Below, piece by piece: positions 10,640 to 20,761 of a stretch of DNA of 64,000 nucleotides. This DNA is from Sesamum alatum (lineage: Eukaryota; Streptophyta; Magnoliopsida; Lamiales; Pedaliaceae). Location: the NCBI GenBank assembly GCA_034509735.1, contig JACGWO010000002.1:22553636-22617635 (forward strand), in the 5' to 3' direction. The notes under the pieces are model-generated. The model was not told the DNA's origin, ran no database searches, and worked only from the letters and a program-made list of their open reading frames with translations. The translations under genes and the position numbers were made by a program. Each line of letters opens with the position of its first letter. The stretch's first letter is position 1.

Positions 10640-11208
10640 TGTAGGAGACTTCCTCCATGTGAGACCACCTTCTTCTCCCACCCACTGATCCTACCTGTGA
10701 TGAAATCAATCAACGCAAATAAACAAATATTTTTCGCCCCAAATAAAGCGGAACACCCAAGTACATGGACAAGCATGTTGATCAATTTGTGTATGGACTT
10801 TGTGAGCCCATTCATGTTGAAGTTTACGACAAATAGGTCATAAGAGGGAGGAAGAGATTGAGGAATCACATCGATGTCATCGTAACATATCTAATATGTC
10901 GGTCCGAAAACGCATGAATGAAGCATTATCAACGTAACATCATCAAGCCTATCATACTATTTTTGGATTTCGTCTGTTGTAGACTCCAATATGATAATAC
11001 GAACCTTTCGATTATCCTCTTGCCATTTTTTGAATGTTAAATGTTCTTCTGGCGTGGACCCCTCGGCAAGGCTTGAGGAAAGGCTTATCTAAAACATAAG
11101 CCTGGTTCTCGAAATCTAGAACAATTCTAAGATTCCTCATTTAGTTGTTTTAGTTTGTTCCATTATATTTATTAGTCTAAGGATCATCTTTAGCGGATTC
11201 TTAGACAT
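10640..11208 (-). pseudogene. copia gag fragment
   Basis: The ATG (complement of 11206-11208) opens MSKNPLKMIL, aligned with the MSKNPL start of the other gags. Downstream, after frameshifts and an internal deletion of about 150 bp near 10880, comes QSLPPSYDLFVVNFNMNGL, the conserved UBN2-type gag block. Zinc knuckle and protease are absent. It would have encoded the capsid-like protein that packages element RNA. Confidence 0.8.
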
Positions 11209-12800
11209 CTACATCAAATATAAAAAGCTGAAATCTGTAGACTTTCTAAATATTGAATTCAAGTTATGACATGGCCTTAAGTCATTAACTACTCCCACCA
11301 TTTCTTCAAAAGCCCACATTCTCACGTGGAGTTTCGGAAAACCATTTTCTAGTGGGCTTGAGGTCCACAAACGCAATTTTCCATGCCCCACTTTTATGAT
11401 TCAAATGAAAATTACTTTGTGGGAAGTAACCATTACCATTCTCATCCAATGAGATCCCCAAGATATTTTGCCTCGCTTCTTCATGTCCCGAGTAATCCAA
11501 GCAAATCACATTACTCAGCGTTAGGCTCGACCCATCAACCAAATGTATATCTCTAATGTTGCCTCCCACGACTTGTGAGACAGAAAAATAGGATAATATT
11601 CTATTAGGTCCCAACAATAGCGTAACTTTCTTCCATTCCAATTGTGCCACGACTTGAGAGACCAAGGAATTATGGAAGCAACGTCCACACTATATTGTTG
11701 TGGATGGAAGGCTTGGATTAAACAAATCATTTGACTTTGAATCCATTAATGGGCCCTAATATTTAACTTGGACCATCCAAGTGAGGGTTTTTATTTAATG
11801 ACCGAGTCCTCAACAATTAATGTTTTGCATGCTCGGGTTAATATCAAATATTGAATAAAGCATTTAAAATTACACCACATGCAATAAAGCTTAGCATGCC
11901 CTATTGGATGATCACAAGCTCAAGTCCTATGCGACCCACTAAGCCCGCAGTGGATCAATGATTTTTCTAGGGTAGACCATGCACTATCACAAAATATTAA
12001 ACTCATGATCAGGCTAATGAGCCTTTGTAATCCTCTCTTTGTTTTTTTGGACTCTCCATCATGGCTCCATCTGATGGGCCTGCTTGGACCTCAATTGCTA
12101 TGGAAGGTGCTTCCTTTATATTTATTCAAAATAAATCCTCCGATCTATTCTACACTATAACTTACAAGCAAACCCCAATTAGAAATTAAGGGGAGTACAA
12201 ATTGAGGGAGAAAAGCAAGCCTTGTTATTCCCAGGCATAAAACGAAAAGAAAGTTAAAACAAAGAGGCACACAAGCTCATCCAAACAAAAATAAAACCAA
12301 CAACACAAGGTCTAAAAAAAAAATAGACAATTAATGCATATATAATATCAAATATTCATACAAGTCAACATACATTTAATGTATTAAATGATATCCAATA
12401 TCATTAACAAGTTATAACTTATATGCAGAAAAGACATATTAATAATGCATTTAATAATGATTATAAAAAACCACATACATCCAATGTATGAATATGTATG
12501 TATATATATATATATATTGTTTCGAAGTTATTTCCAAATTTAGTTCATGATTTTAATTTTGAAAAAAAAATCAATTTAACCAAAAATAAATTCAGACATA
12601 ATTGACAAGTTTAGAAAAAAATGCAGAAACTAAAAAGATTCGATTTTCCAAAAATAAAACAGCACAGAACAGTCTAACCGTTGCACACGGCCTGCTAATC
12701 ATGCCTAGACAGCTGTGCGAGCTGGCCAGGCTGTTGTTGCTCACCCAGTGTGCAGTAGCTTGCAGGTTGCGCACACAGACAGAAGCCTGCGTGCCTCTGG
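10640..12800 (-). mobile_element. Relic copia element: gag start and leader
   Basis: On the minus strand a decayed gag is preceded by a leader matching E1's (both have paired CCACGACTCGTGAGAC-type motifs, here at 11565-11581 and 11647-11663, and a GC-richer tract near 12680-12800). Its LTRs and pol are missing. It ends abruptly at the plus-strand LTR at 12801. Confidence 0.8.
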
Positions 12801-14700
12801 TGTTAGATAAATTATTAATGAATAAGAAGTAAAATTCATTTGGCATTTACTTTGTTTGTGTTCACTTTATCTGCTTTATACATATCTGTTCACTATGCAA
12901 ACAAAGCCTACGGACTGAAAACGTATTTCGGGGACTGGGACTACGCTTGGAGGTAGGTCCATGAAATCAGTCCCGCCGAATCAGTCCGAAAATCTCCAAG
13001 TCAAGGAATCTCAAAAATGGGTACCGAGATTCCCCTTGGGACTTGCACTAAGCGTCTGCTATCGTATTTCATCGATGGGTGACGAAGGTCGTCTGAGCAG
13101 TGTTAGTGGGTTAGCCTGCTAGGGACCAGCTGACTGAGGTGACTCACGGGAACCGTCTTACGGAGGACCTTGAGTAGGGTCGGTTAGGTATGACGTGTGT
13201 TCCCGGTTTCAACGGTACAGGTCAAGTCCTTTGACTTGAGGAACTGCTGAGTTTACCTGTATATCAGGGCTGTATCTTAGATATGGTGAGAGATTGCCAA
13301 GAAGCACTTGAGTAGTCATAAGCCATGTCTAGTGCAGCTCCGGTGTACAGAGTGACAGTAGTTTTCAAGAAAGGATCTGTCTCTTGTCAAAAGGCATTAA
13401 CAGTTGAGTCTCACAAATGCTCTGTGCCTTGTCCGAAAAATCTGTGGCCACAGTAACTGAACAGAAAGGAAGGTTTCCCTTGCAGCGTTTAGAAAGGACA
13501 GACCAACACTTAAGTCTAACATGGGTACCTGCATTTTCCATGCCCTAGACCCTAAGTGGTGAGACCGTAGACGGAAGGACAAGTGTACTGTTAGAGCCTA
13601 AATGTTCATCCCCTTAAATTCACCTAGTCTCTAGTGCTGTGGACCGTTGCTAGATGGCCACCCATGGTAGCGGGCGGATTCTAGGAATCCGACCAAGTCT
13701 AGCTGAAGGTGAACCTAAAGAGTCACACACAATCCGCACACATAAAGTATTTAATTTAGAATTAAATATTTGGAGAAATGGAATGATTAAATTGGATTTA
13801 GTCGGGTCCTTAATTTTCTTGGAAAGAATTAATTCCTTTTATTTAATAAAAGAGATTTATCTAATAAATTAGATTTATTCAAAAATTAATTTAATGGGCT
13901 TAGAATAAATATTTATATTTATTATTGCCCTTGGAATATTTAAATAGGTTTTAAATATTCCATTAAATTAAATTAATGGTTGAGATTAAAAGGGAGAGAT
14001 GGATGGCTAGGATTAATTTGACTAGGTCAAATTACTACTTTGACTAGGACTTTGACTAGGTCAAAATCCTAGTCAAATTAGTCTTCTAGAGTTGGAGTTT
14101 GAAGAGGATTAAACTCCTCCTCTATATATACTCTTAGCTCTTCACCTTTAGAAAGATGATGATTCCTCACACACACACACACACACAATTCACGTGTGCT
14201 CTCTCTTCCTCTCTCGTCCGCCTCTCTCCTCTCTCTCTCTCCAAGAAATTGCTTCTTGTTCTTTTGTGTTAACAATTGAACAAAAAGAGGATTAGTCCCG
14301 TTAAATAATAATGTGTGATTGATCCATCCTCTGCAAAATACTTGTTCGTTTGCTAGCACGAAGTACAAGATACGTAGGCGGATTGCGTTCATGATTTAGA
14401 GGATCTCACATACGAGGTCCTGGGGCAAATCGGGGAACAACGTGAGTACCGGTTAGAAGAGGAAAACAACGAACCGGTAGGTCTCTATTTACATTTTCGT
14501 CCTCTTTTATTTTACAAATCCTATGACCTCCATGATTGCATGTATGTTCTTACTTCATGAGATACACCGAACACCCAGGAACTTCAAGGGCACACCCCTT
14601 GAACGTGTTTTAATTTTATACGTATTATGCATGTTTAAATTTTCATAATTTAAATTTATACCGCGCTTCCGTATTCGCGCTATTCCCGGGACGATCCACA
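12801..14700 (+). mobile_element. LTR (plus strand), left part, split by E1
   Basis: It opens TGTTAGA but lacks the next 80 or so bases seen in other LTRs, then follows the E1/E2-type LTR in sense to CGATCCACA at 14700. The last 19 bp reappear at 25135-25153 after E1. The terminus CACGCCTACCC.AGGCTTTCA matches E2's LTR end, so the host LTR is of E2 type. TATA-like CTATATATA lies at about 14121. No primer site or polypurine tract adjoins it, and flanking 5-mers (TCTGG, AACAT) differ, so it is truncated or rearranged, not a clean solo LTR. Confidence 0.8.
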
Positions 14701-16691
14701 TGAAAGATTATGTGGATCGTCCGGGAAAAGCGCGAATGCGGAAGCGCGGTATAATTAAAAATTAAAACGGAATTTAAACATGCTTTTAAATTAAAAAACA
14801 CGTTTCAAAGGGTGTGCCTTTGAAATTTTCCCGGGCATTCGGTGTATCTCATGAACGTATAACATAAAATAAATCATGGAGGCCATAGGGTTGAAAAATT
14901 AAAGAGGGACGAAAATTTAAAACGAGACCTACCCGTTGTCGTTTTCGTCTTCAACGGCTACACGCGTTGTTCCCCGTTTTGCACCAAGATCCCGTCTTTG
15001 AGACCCTCTAATTCGTGACACACGATCCACCCACGTATCTTGCACGTCGTGCTAGCAACGAACAAGTGTATAATTTTGGAGTGGATGAATCAATAACACA
15101 TTATCAATTAATGGTATTGATTCATCAAGATTCTAATGTTCCAAGAACAAAAGAATCAAGAAAACTATTTTCTTGAGAGAGAGAGAGGGCGGACGAGAGA
15201 GATGGGAGAGAGAGATCCGTGTGTGTGTGTTGTAGTGTGTGTGTTGGAGATTCATCATCATGTAAATTGTAGGATGCTAGGGGTTTATATAGAAGAGGAG
15301 TTTAATCCTCTTTAAACTCCTCTTTTAAGAACTCTAATTTGATTAGGATTTTGACCTAGTCAAAGTCCTAGTCAAACTAATGTTTTGACCTAGTCAAAAC
15401 GATCCTAGCCATCCATCTCTCCCATTAATCTCAACCGTTGATTTAATTTAATTTAATGGAAATATTTAAAACCTATTTAAATATTTCCAAGAGGCTAAAA
15501 TAAATATAAATATTATTTAAGCCCATTAAATAAATCCCTTTGATAAATCCAATTTATCAATTTAATTCCTTCTATCAAATAGAAAGAATTATTTCTCCAA
15601 GAAAAATAAAGGTCCCGATTAAATCTAATTTAATCATTCCTTCACTCCAATGTTTAATTCCAAATTAAATATTTAATTGTGTGTGGATAGTGTGTGACTC
15701 TTTAGGTTCACCATTCAGCTAGACTTGGTCGGATTCCTAGAATCCGTCCGTTACCATGGGTGGCCATCTAGCAACGGTCCATGGCACTAGAGACTAGGTG
15801 AAATATTCAGGGATGAACATTTAGGCTCTAACAGTACGCTTGTCCTTCTGTCTTCGGTCTCATCACTTAGTGTCTAGGGCACGGATAACGCAGGTACCCA
15901 TCTTGGACCTAAGTGTCGGTCTGTCCTCACTAAACGCCGCAAGGGAAACCTTCCCTTCTGTTCAGTCACTGTGGCCACAGTTTTAGGGACAAGACCTAGA
16001 GCATACATGAGACTCAACTGTCAAAACCTATTGACAGGAGACAGATCCTTTCTTGGAAACTACTGTCACTTTGCACACCAGGACTGCACTAGACATGGCT
16101 TATGACTACCAAAGAGAATTCTGGCAATCTCTCACCATATCTAAGATACAGTTCTGATGTATAGGTAAACTCAGTAATTCCTCAAGTCAAAGGACTTGAC
16201 CTGTACCGTTGGAACCGGGAATACTCGTCATACCTTGCAGACCATACTCAAGGTCCTCCGTAAGACGGTTCCCACGAGTCACCTCAGTCAGCTGCGTCCT
16301 AGCAGGCTAACCCACTAACACTGCTTAGACGATCCTCGTCACCCGTCGATGAAACACGACAGCAGATGCTTAGTGCAAGTCTCAAATGGAATCCCGGTAC
16401 CCATTTTCGGGATTCCTTGACTTGGAGATTTCCGGACTGATTCGGGAAGACTGATTTCATGGACCTACCTCCAAGCGTAGTCCCAGTCCCCGAAATCGAA
16501 TCTCAGTCCGTGGGCTCTGTTTGCGTAGTGAACAGATATGGAAAAATAGGTGCAAGTGAACACAAACAAAGTAATGCCAAATGAAAATTCACTTCTTTAT
16601 TCATTAATGATTTATCAAAACACTCATAATTGTCTAGACATAGGTTACATATACCCGCCAAAATTGGCTTACATGGTCACCTATTCTAACA
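14701..16691 (-). repeat. E1 3' LTR
   Basis: 1,991 bp, TG...CA ends on the minus strand (TGTTAGAATAGGTGACC to CTTTCA). TATA-like TATATAAAC is at about 15283-15292 with the adjacent dyad at 15295-15322. GA/GT microsatellites are near 15175-15245 in the transcribed part. Confidence 0.95.
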
Positions 16692-16706
16692 ATCTCCCAC
16701 TTGACC
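16692..16706 (-). promoter_or_regulatory. E1 polypurine tract
   Basis: Minus strand GGTCAAGTGGGAGAT directly precedes the 3' LTR; this is where plus-strand DNA synthesis would be primed. The same tract precedes the 3' LTRs of E3, E4 and E5. Confidence 0.85.
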
Positions 16707-16707
16707 T

Positions 16708-19614
16708 TTAAAGCCAATCACCCATATGCCTAATCCCCATCTTCTCAAGATGTTGCGTATGAGCACTTTGCGACATAGGCTTTGTCAGCGGGTCTGCTGT
16801 GTTGTTTGCTGAGTTGACTCGGTCCATCCGAACGTCACCTCTTCCTACCATTTCTCTAAGAAGATGGTAGCGTCTAAGAATGTGTTTGGAACGGTGGTGA
16901 GATCTCGGTTCCTTCGCTTGCGCTATTGCACCGTTGTTATCACAGAAGATGACAACGGGCTCGGCGATGCTAGGCACCACACCCAACTCTTGGATGTAGT
17001 TTCTCATCCAAACCGCTTCCTTGGCAGCTTCTGAAGCTGCTATGTATTCAGCCTCAGTGGTGGAGTCAGCAGTGGTTGCTTGCTTGGAACTTTTCCAAGC
17101 CACTACTCCTCCGTTGAGCTTGAATACATACCCCGATTGAGACTTGGCATCATCGTCATCAGACTGGAAGCTGGCGTCGCTAAAGCCTTCCAGAATTAGT
17201 TTTCCATTGCCATAGACTAAGAACATTTCCTTAGTCCTCCTTAGGTACTTAAGGATGCCCTTAACTGCATTCCAATGTGCCTCTCCTGCACAGGACTGAT
17301 ATCTGCTAGTCAAGCTCAAAGCGTATGCAATGTCAGGCCTGGTGCAGTGGACCGCATATTGGATGCTACCTACGGCAGAAGCATAGGGGATGATTTTCAT
17401 CTTTTCAAGTTCCTCATCAGTCTGCGGGGACTGTTTCTTGGACAACTTGATCCCATGCCTCATAGGAAGGAACCCTCGTTTGGAGTTGTCCATTCGATAT
17501 CTCTTTAGGACTTTCTCCATATACGAGTTTTGGGTGAGCCCTAACATCCTTTTAGATCTGTCCCTGACAATCTGGATGCCTAGGATGTAGGATGCTTCAC
17601 CCAAGTCCTTCATGGAAAACTTGGTTGACAGCCATGCTTTCGTGTTTCCTAACATTCTGACGTCATTTCCAATGAGCAGAATGTCATCCACGTAAAGCAC
17701 TAGGAACACTATGGAGCTCCCACTGACCTTCTTGTATACACAAGGGTCGGATTCGTTTTTGATGAAGTCATAACCCCGTATTACCTCATCAAATCGAATG
17801 TTCCAACTCCGGGAAGCTTGTTTGAGGCCATAGATGGACTTCTGGAGACGACAGACTTTCTGTTCTTCTCCAGCGACCGTGAAACCCTCCGGCTGATCCA
17901 TATAGATCTCTTCTTCAACGAAGCCGTTGAGGAAGGCTGTTTTCACGTCCATCTGCCATATTTCATAGTCATACCATGCTGCTATGGCAAGCAGGATCCG
18001 AATGGATTTAGCCATGGCTACTGGCGAGTAGGTATCCTCAAAATCGACCCCGGGTCGTTGAGTGTATCCCTTAGCTACAAGCCTAGCCTTGAAGGTAGTG
18101 ACCTCTCCATCAACGCCGAGTTTGCGCTTGTAGACCCACTTACAGCCCACTGGCTTAACACCTTTCGGTGGATCTACAAGTCTCCAAACTTGGTTCTCGC
18201 TCATGGAGTCCATTTCGGTTTTCATGGCCTCAAGCCATTTCCCAGAGTCGATGTCTGACATCGCTTCCCCGTATGTCTTAGGATCGTTATCCAGAAGATC
18301 GGTCGCACCTAGAAATCCATATCTCACTGGAGGTCTGGATTCTCTAGTGGACCTTCGGAGAACGGGAACGTTAGTGGTAACTGTGGGCGCTGACTGTATC
18401 GGAGCCGGCGGTTCAGGGGCCGGGGCTGGCCTGCCTTGAGGTTGTCCTTCATGCCTAGCATGTTGGACTTCTCTAGGTAGGTCAGTCCTCCTAGTGTCTA
18501 TCCTGAATCCTCTAGGTGAGGTTTCCGCGACTGTTTCTGATGGCTGAGTTCCATCACTTGATTCCTCAAGGATCAGCTCATCAGGTTGGATATCCTCTGG
18601 GAAGCCTTGCTCCAAGAATACTGCATTCCTTGAAACAAATACCTTTTGTTCCAAAGGGTCATAAAAGTAATAACCCGCAGTTTCTTTAGGGTATCCAACG
18701 AACCTGCATAGGCTAGACCTGGATTCTAGCTTATCTCCCACTAACCTCTTGACGTATGCGGGGCTACCCCACACTTTCAAGTAGTTGTAGGATGCAGGCT
18801 TGCCGTGCCATATCTCATATGGCGTTTGGGTCACTACACTAGTAGGCGCCAAATTCAACAACTTGGCTGCCGTTTCTAATGCATAACCCCAAAACGATAG
18901 GGGCAATTTGGTAAAACTCATCATGGAACGAACCATGTCCAACAGGGTTCGGTTCCTCCTTTCAGAGACGCCATTTAACTGTGGCGTTCCGGGAGGTGTC
19001 CATTCTGATATTATACCATGTTCCTTTAGATAATCTAGGAATTCGGCACTAAGGTATTCACCGCCTCGGTCTGACCGTAGGACTTTAATTTTGCAGTTGG
19101 TTTGATTCTCCACTTCAAGTCTGAATTCTTTAAACCTCTCAAGAGCTTCAGACTTGTACCTCATCAGGTAAACATAACCATACCGTGAATGATCATCGGT
19201 GAAGGTTATGAAGTAGGAGAACCCACCTCGGGCCTGCGTCCTTAGTGGTCCACACACGTCTGTATGGACCAAGTCCAACAGACCTGTGGCAAGCCTGCTT
19301 TGTCCTACAAAGGGCTTCTTGGTCATTTTCCCTCTTAGACAAGATTCACAAGTTGGTAGATTACTCAAGTCCCCAACCTCTAGGTTCTTTGAGTCTACCA
19401 ACCTTTTCATCCTATCTTGGGATATGTGACCTAGCCTAGCGTGCCACAGACGTGCATTCCCGTTATTATCTAATTTCCGTTTGTGTTGAACGTTAAGAAC
19501 GAAATTCGTTTGTTGCAAGATATAGAGCCCATTATGTAATGTACCAAGTAGATGAGCAATTCCACACCTCATCAAATAAAAGCAATTTTTTATTGATTTT
19601 AAACTCATAACCAT
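16708..19614 (-). CDS. E1 pol ORF: integrase, reverse transcriptase, RNase H
   Basis: 968 codons, the only long pol frame in the window. GAG-pre-integrase/zinc region: H58, H63, C89, C92. Integrase catalytic triad: D119, D182, E218. A proline-rich linker spans about 380-415. Reverse transcriptase (about 475-720): FKARLVAKGY, motif A Asp 556 and YVDD at 641-644. RNase H: D813, E854, D892, D941. The first residues are an artefact of the ORF start; it should be fused to gag-protease upstream as in most copia elements but is offset by the A-run at 19586-19591. All catalytic residues I know for the family are present. It ends two bases before the polypurine tract. Confidence 0.92.
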   Translation of the reverse strand: MVMSLKSIKNCFYLMRCGIAHLLGTLHNGLYILQQTNFVLNVQHKRKLDNNGNARLWHARLGHISQDRMKRLVDSKNLEVGDLSNLPTCESCLRGKMTKKPFVGQSRLATGLLDLVHTDVCGPLRTQARGGFSYFITFTDDHSRYGYVYLMRYKSEALERFKEFRLEVENQTNCKIKVLRSDRGGEYLSAEFLDYLKEHGIISEWTPPGTPQLNGVSERRNRTLLDMVRSMMSFTKLPLSFWGYALETAAKLLNLAPTSVVTQTPYEIWHGKPASYNYLKVWGSPAYVKRLVGDKLESRSSLCRFVGYPKETAGYYFYDPLEQKVFVSRNAVFLEQGFPEDIQPDELILEESSDGTQPSETVAETSPRGFRIDTRRTDLPREVQHARHEGQPQGRPAPAPEPPAPIQSAPTVTTNVPVLRRSTRESRPPVRYGFLGATDLLDNDPKTYGEAMSDIDSGKWLEAMKTEMDSMSENQVWRLVDPPKGVKPVGCKWVYKRKLGVDGEVTTFKARLVAKGYTQRPGVDFEDTYSPVAMAKSIRILLAIAAWYDYEIWQMDVKTAFLNGFVEEEIYMDQPEGFTVAGEEQKVCRLQKSIYGLKQASRSWNIRFDEVIRGYDFIKNESDPCVYKKVSGSSIVFLVLYVDDILLIGNDVRMLGNTKAWLSTKFSMKDLGEASYILGIQIVRDRSKRMLGLTQNSYMEKVLKRYRMDNSKRGFLPMRHGIKLSKKQSPQTDEELEKMKIIPYASAVGSIQYAVHCTRPDIAYALSLTSRYQSCAGEAHWNAVKGILKYLRRTKEMFLVYGNGKLILEGFSDASFQSDDDDAKSQSGYVFKLNGGVVAWKSSKQATTADSTTEAEYIAASEAAKEAVWMRNYIQELGVVPSIAEPVVIFCDNNGAIAQAKEPRSHHRSKHILRRYHLLREMVGRGDVRMDRVNSANNTADPLTKPMSQSAHTQHLEKMGIRHMGDWL

Positions 19615-20761
19615 TATTGTCTAACAATGGAATGGAAATGATGTTTTTAATCATACTGGGTACAAAATAAACTTGCTCTAATTCTATGCTAATGGTATCA
19701 CTAATAACTAAAGTGGCGGATCCTATTGCTTCTGCCGAGATGGCCTTGCCATTTCCGAGCTTCAGGATCATGTCCCCGCTACTTAGTTTTCTGCTTCTTT
19801 TCAACACCTGCAGATCATTGCAAATGTGAGCTCCACAGCCGGTATCCAATACCCAAGAGGCAGAATTAGTGACCATGTTAACCTCAATCACAAATATACC
19901 TTGGTTTGAGAAGAGTTTGGGGCACTCTCTCTTCCAATGCCCTTTCTCACGGCAGTTGATACATATGTCATATGCCTTCGACTGTTGCTTGGAGACAACC
20001 TTTCCCTTTCCTTTGCCTTTCCCCTCTTTGGCAATGGGAACACTCTGAGTGTTCGTAGCTGCTATGACTGCCTTTCCCTTCCCTTTCTTCCTTTTCCAAC
20101 GTCCGGCGCCCTTGCCTTTCGTCTTGGAAGTAGAAGCACCTCCAAACAATACCGAAGGCGTGGACTTCTTAGTCGTTGCCTCGTATTGCACCAACATATT
20201 GATCAACTCATGAATACCCTTCTCAAGTGCATTCATGTTGTAGTTGACAATAAATTGATCAAAGGAGGGTGGGAGTGACTGAAGGATCACATCTATGTAC
20301 GTTTCGTTATCGAGACCTGCCTTTAGGTCCTCGAGCTTTTCCACTAGGGTAAGCATTTTAACCCCATGTTCTTGTACAGAGGATCCTTCTGTCATTTTAG
20401 TTCCAAAGAACGCCTTGGTCGCGACATACCTAGTATGCCGGTCCGGGACTGCATAGCAATCCTTAAGGCGAGCCATTATGGAAGGGACATCGTCTAGCCT
20501 TTCATATTGCTTTTGAATCTCATTGGTCATCGAAGCAAGTATGATGCTACGAACCTTCCGGTTATCCTTATGCCAAGTCTCGAACGTCTCACGTTCCTCT
20601 GGCGTGGATCCTTCCGGTAAGGTCCTAGGGAGAGGCTCGTCCATGACGTAGCCTTGGTTCTCATAATCCAGGACTATCCTGAGATTGCGCAACCAGTCGT
20701 TGTAGTTGGTTCCATTAAATTTGTTTGTCTCAAGAATGGTTGAAAGTGGGTTTTTAGACAT
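19532..20761 (-). CDS. E1 gag-protease ORF
   Basis: 409 codons from ATG at 20761. It contains a UBN2-type capsid region (about residues 10-200), a Lys/Gly-rich basic linker (about 213-262), one CCHC zinc knuckle (C267, C270, H275, C280) that binds RNA, and the start of the aspartic protease with DTG at 306-308. The start is supported by the MSKNPL opening shared by the other gags. At 19586-19591 a run of six As (minus strand) replaces the five seen in E2, shifting the frame; the last ~20 residues are out-of-frame and the natural continuation lies in the pol ORF. Products would assemble particles in the cytoplasm. Either a real mutation or a homopolymer sequencing error. Confidence 0.9.
   Translation of the reverse strand: MSKNPLSTILETNKFNGTNYNDWLRNLRIVLDYENQGYVMDEPLPRTLPEGSTPEERETFETWHKDNRKVRSIILASMTNEIQKQYERLDDVPSIMARLKDCYAVPDRHTRYVATKAFFGTKMTEGSSVQEHGVKMLTLVEKLEDLKAGLDNETYIDVILQSLPPSFDQFIVNYNMNALEKGIHELINMLVQYEATTKKSTPSVLFGGASTSKTKGKGAGRWKRKKGKGKAVIAATNTQSVPIAKEGKGKGKGKVVSKQQSKAYDICINCREKGHWKRECPKLFSNQGIFVIEVNMVTNSASWVLDTGCGAHICNDLQVLKRSRKLSSGDMILKLGNGKAISAEAIGSATLVISDTISIELEQVYFVPSMIKNIISIPLLDNNGYEFKINKKLLLFDEVWNCSSTWYIT

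Noticed and set aside
17275..18439. Plus-strand frames opposite E1 pol
   Set aside because: Shadows of the minus-strand pol reading frame.
19586..19614. Programmed frameshift between gag-protease and pol of E1
   Set aside because: The equivalent A-run in E2 and E3 has five As and stays in frame, and E3's own shift is at another site; a mutation or sequencing error fits better.
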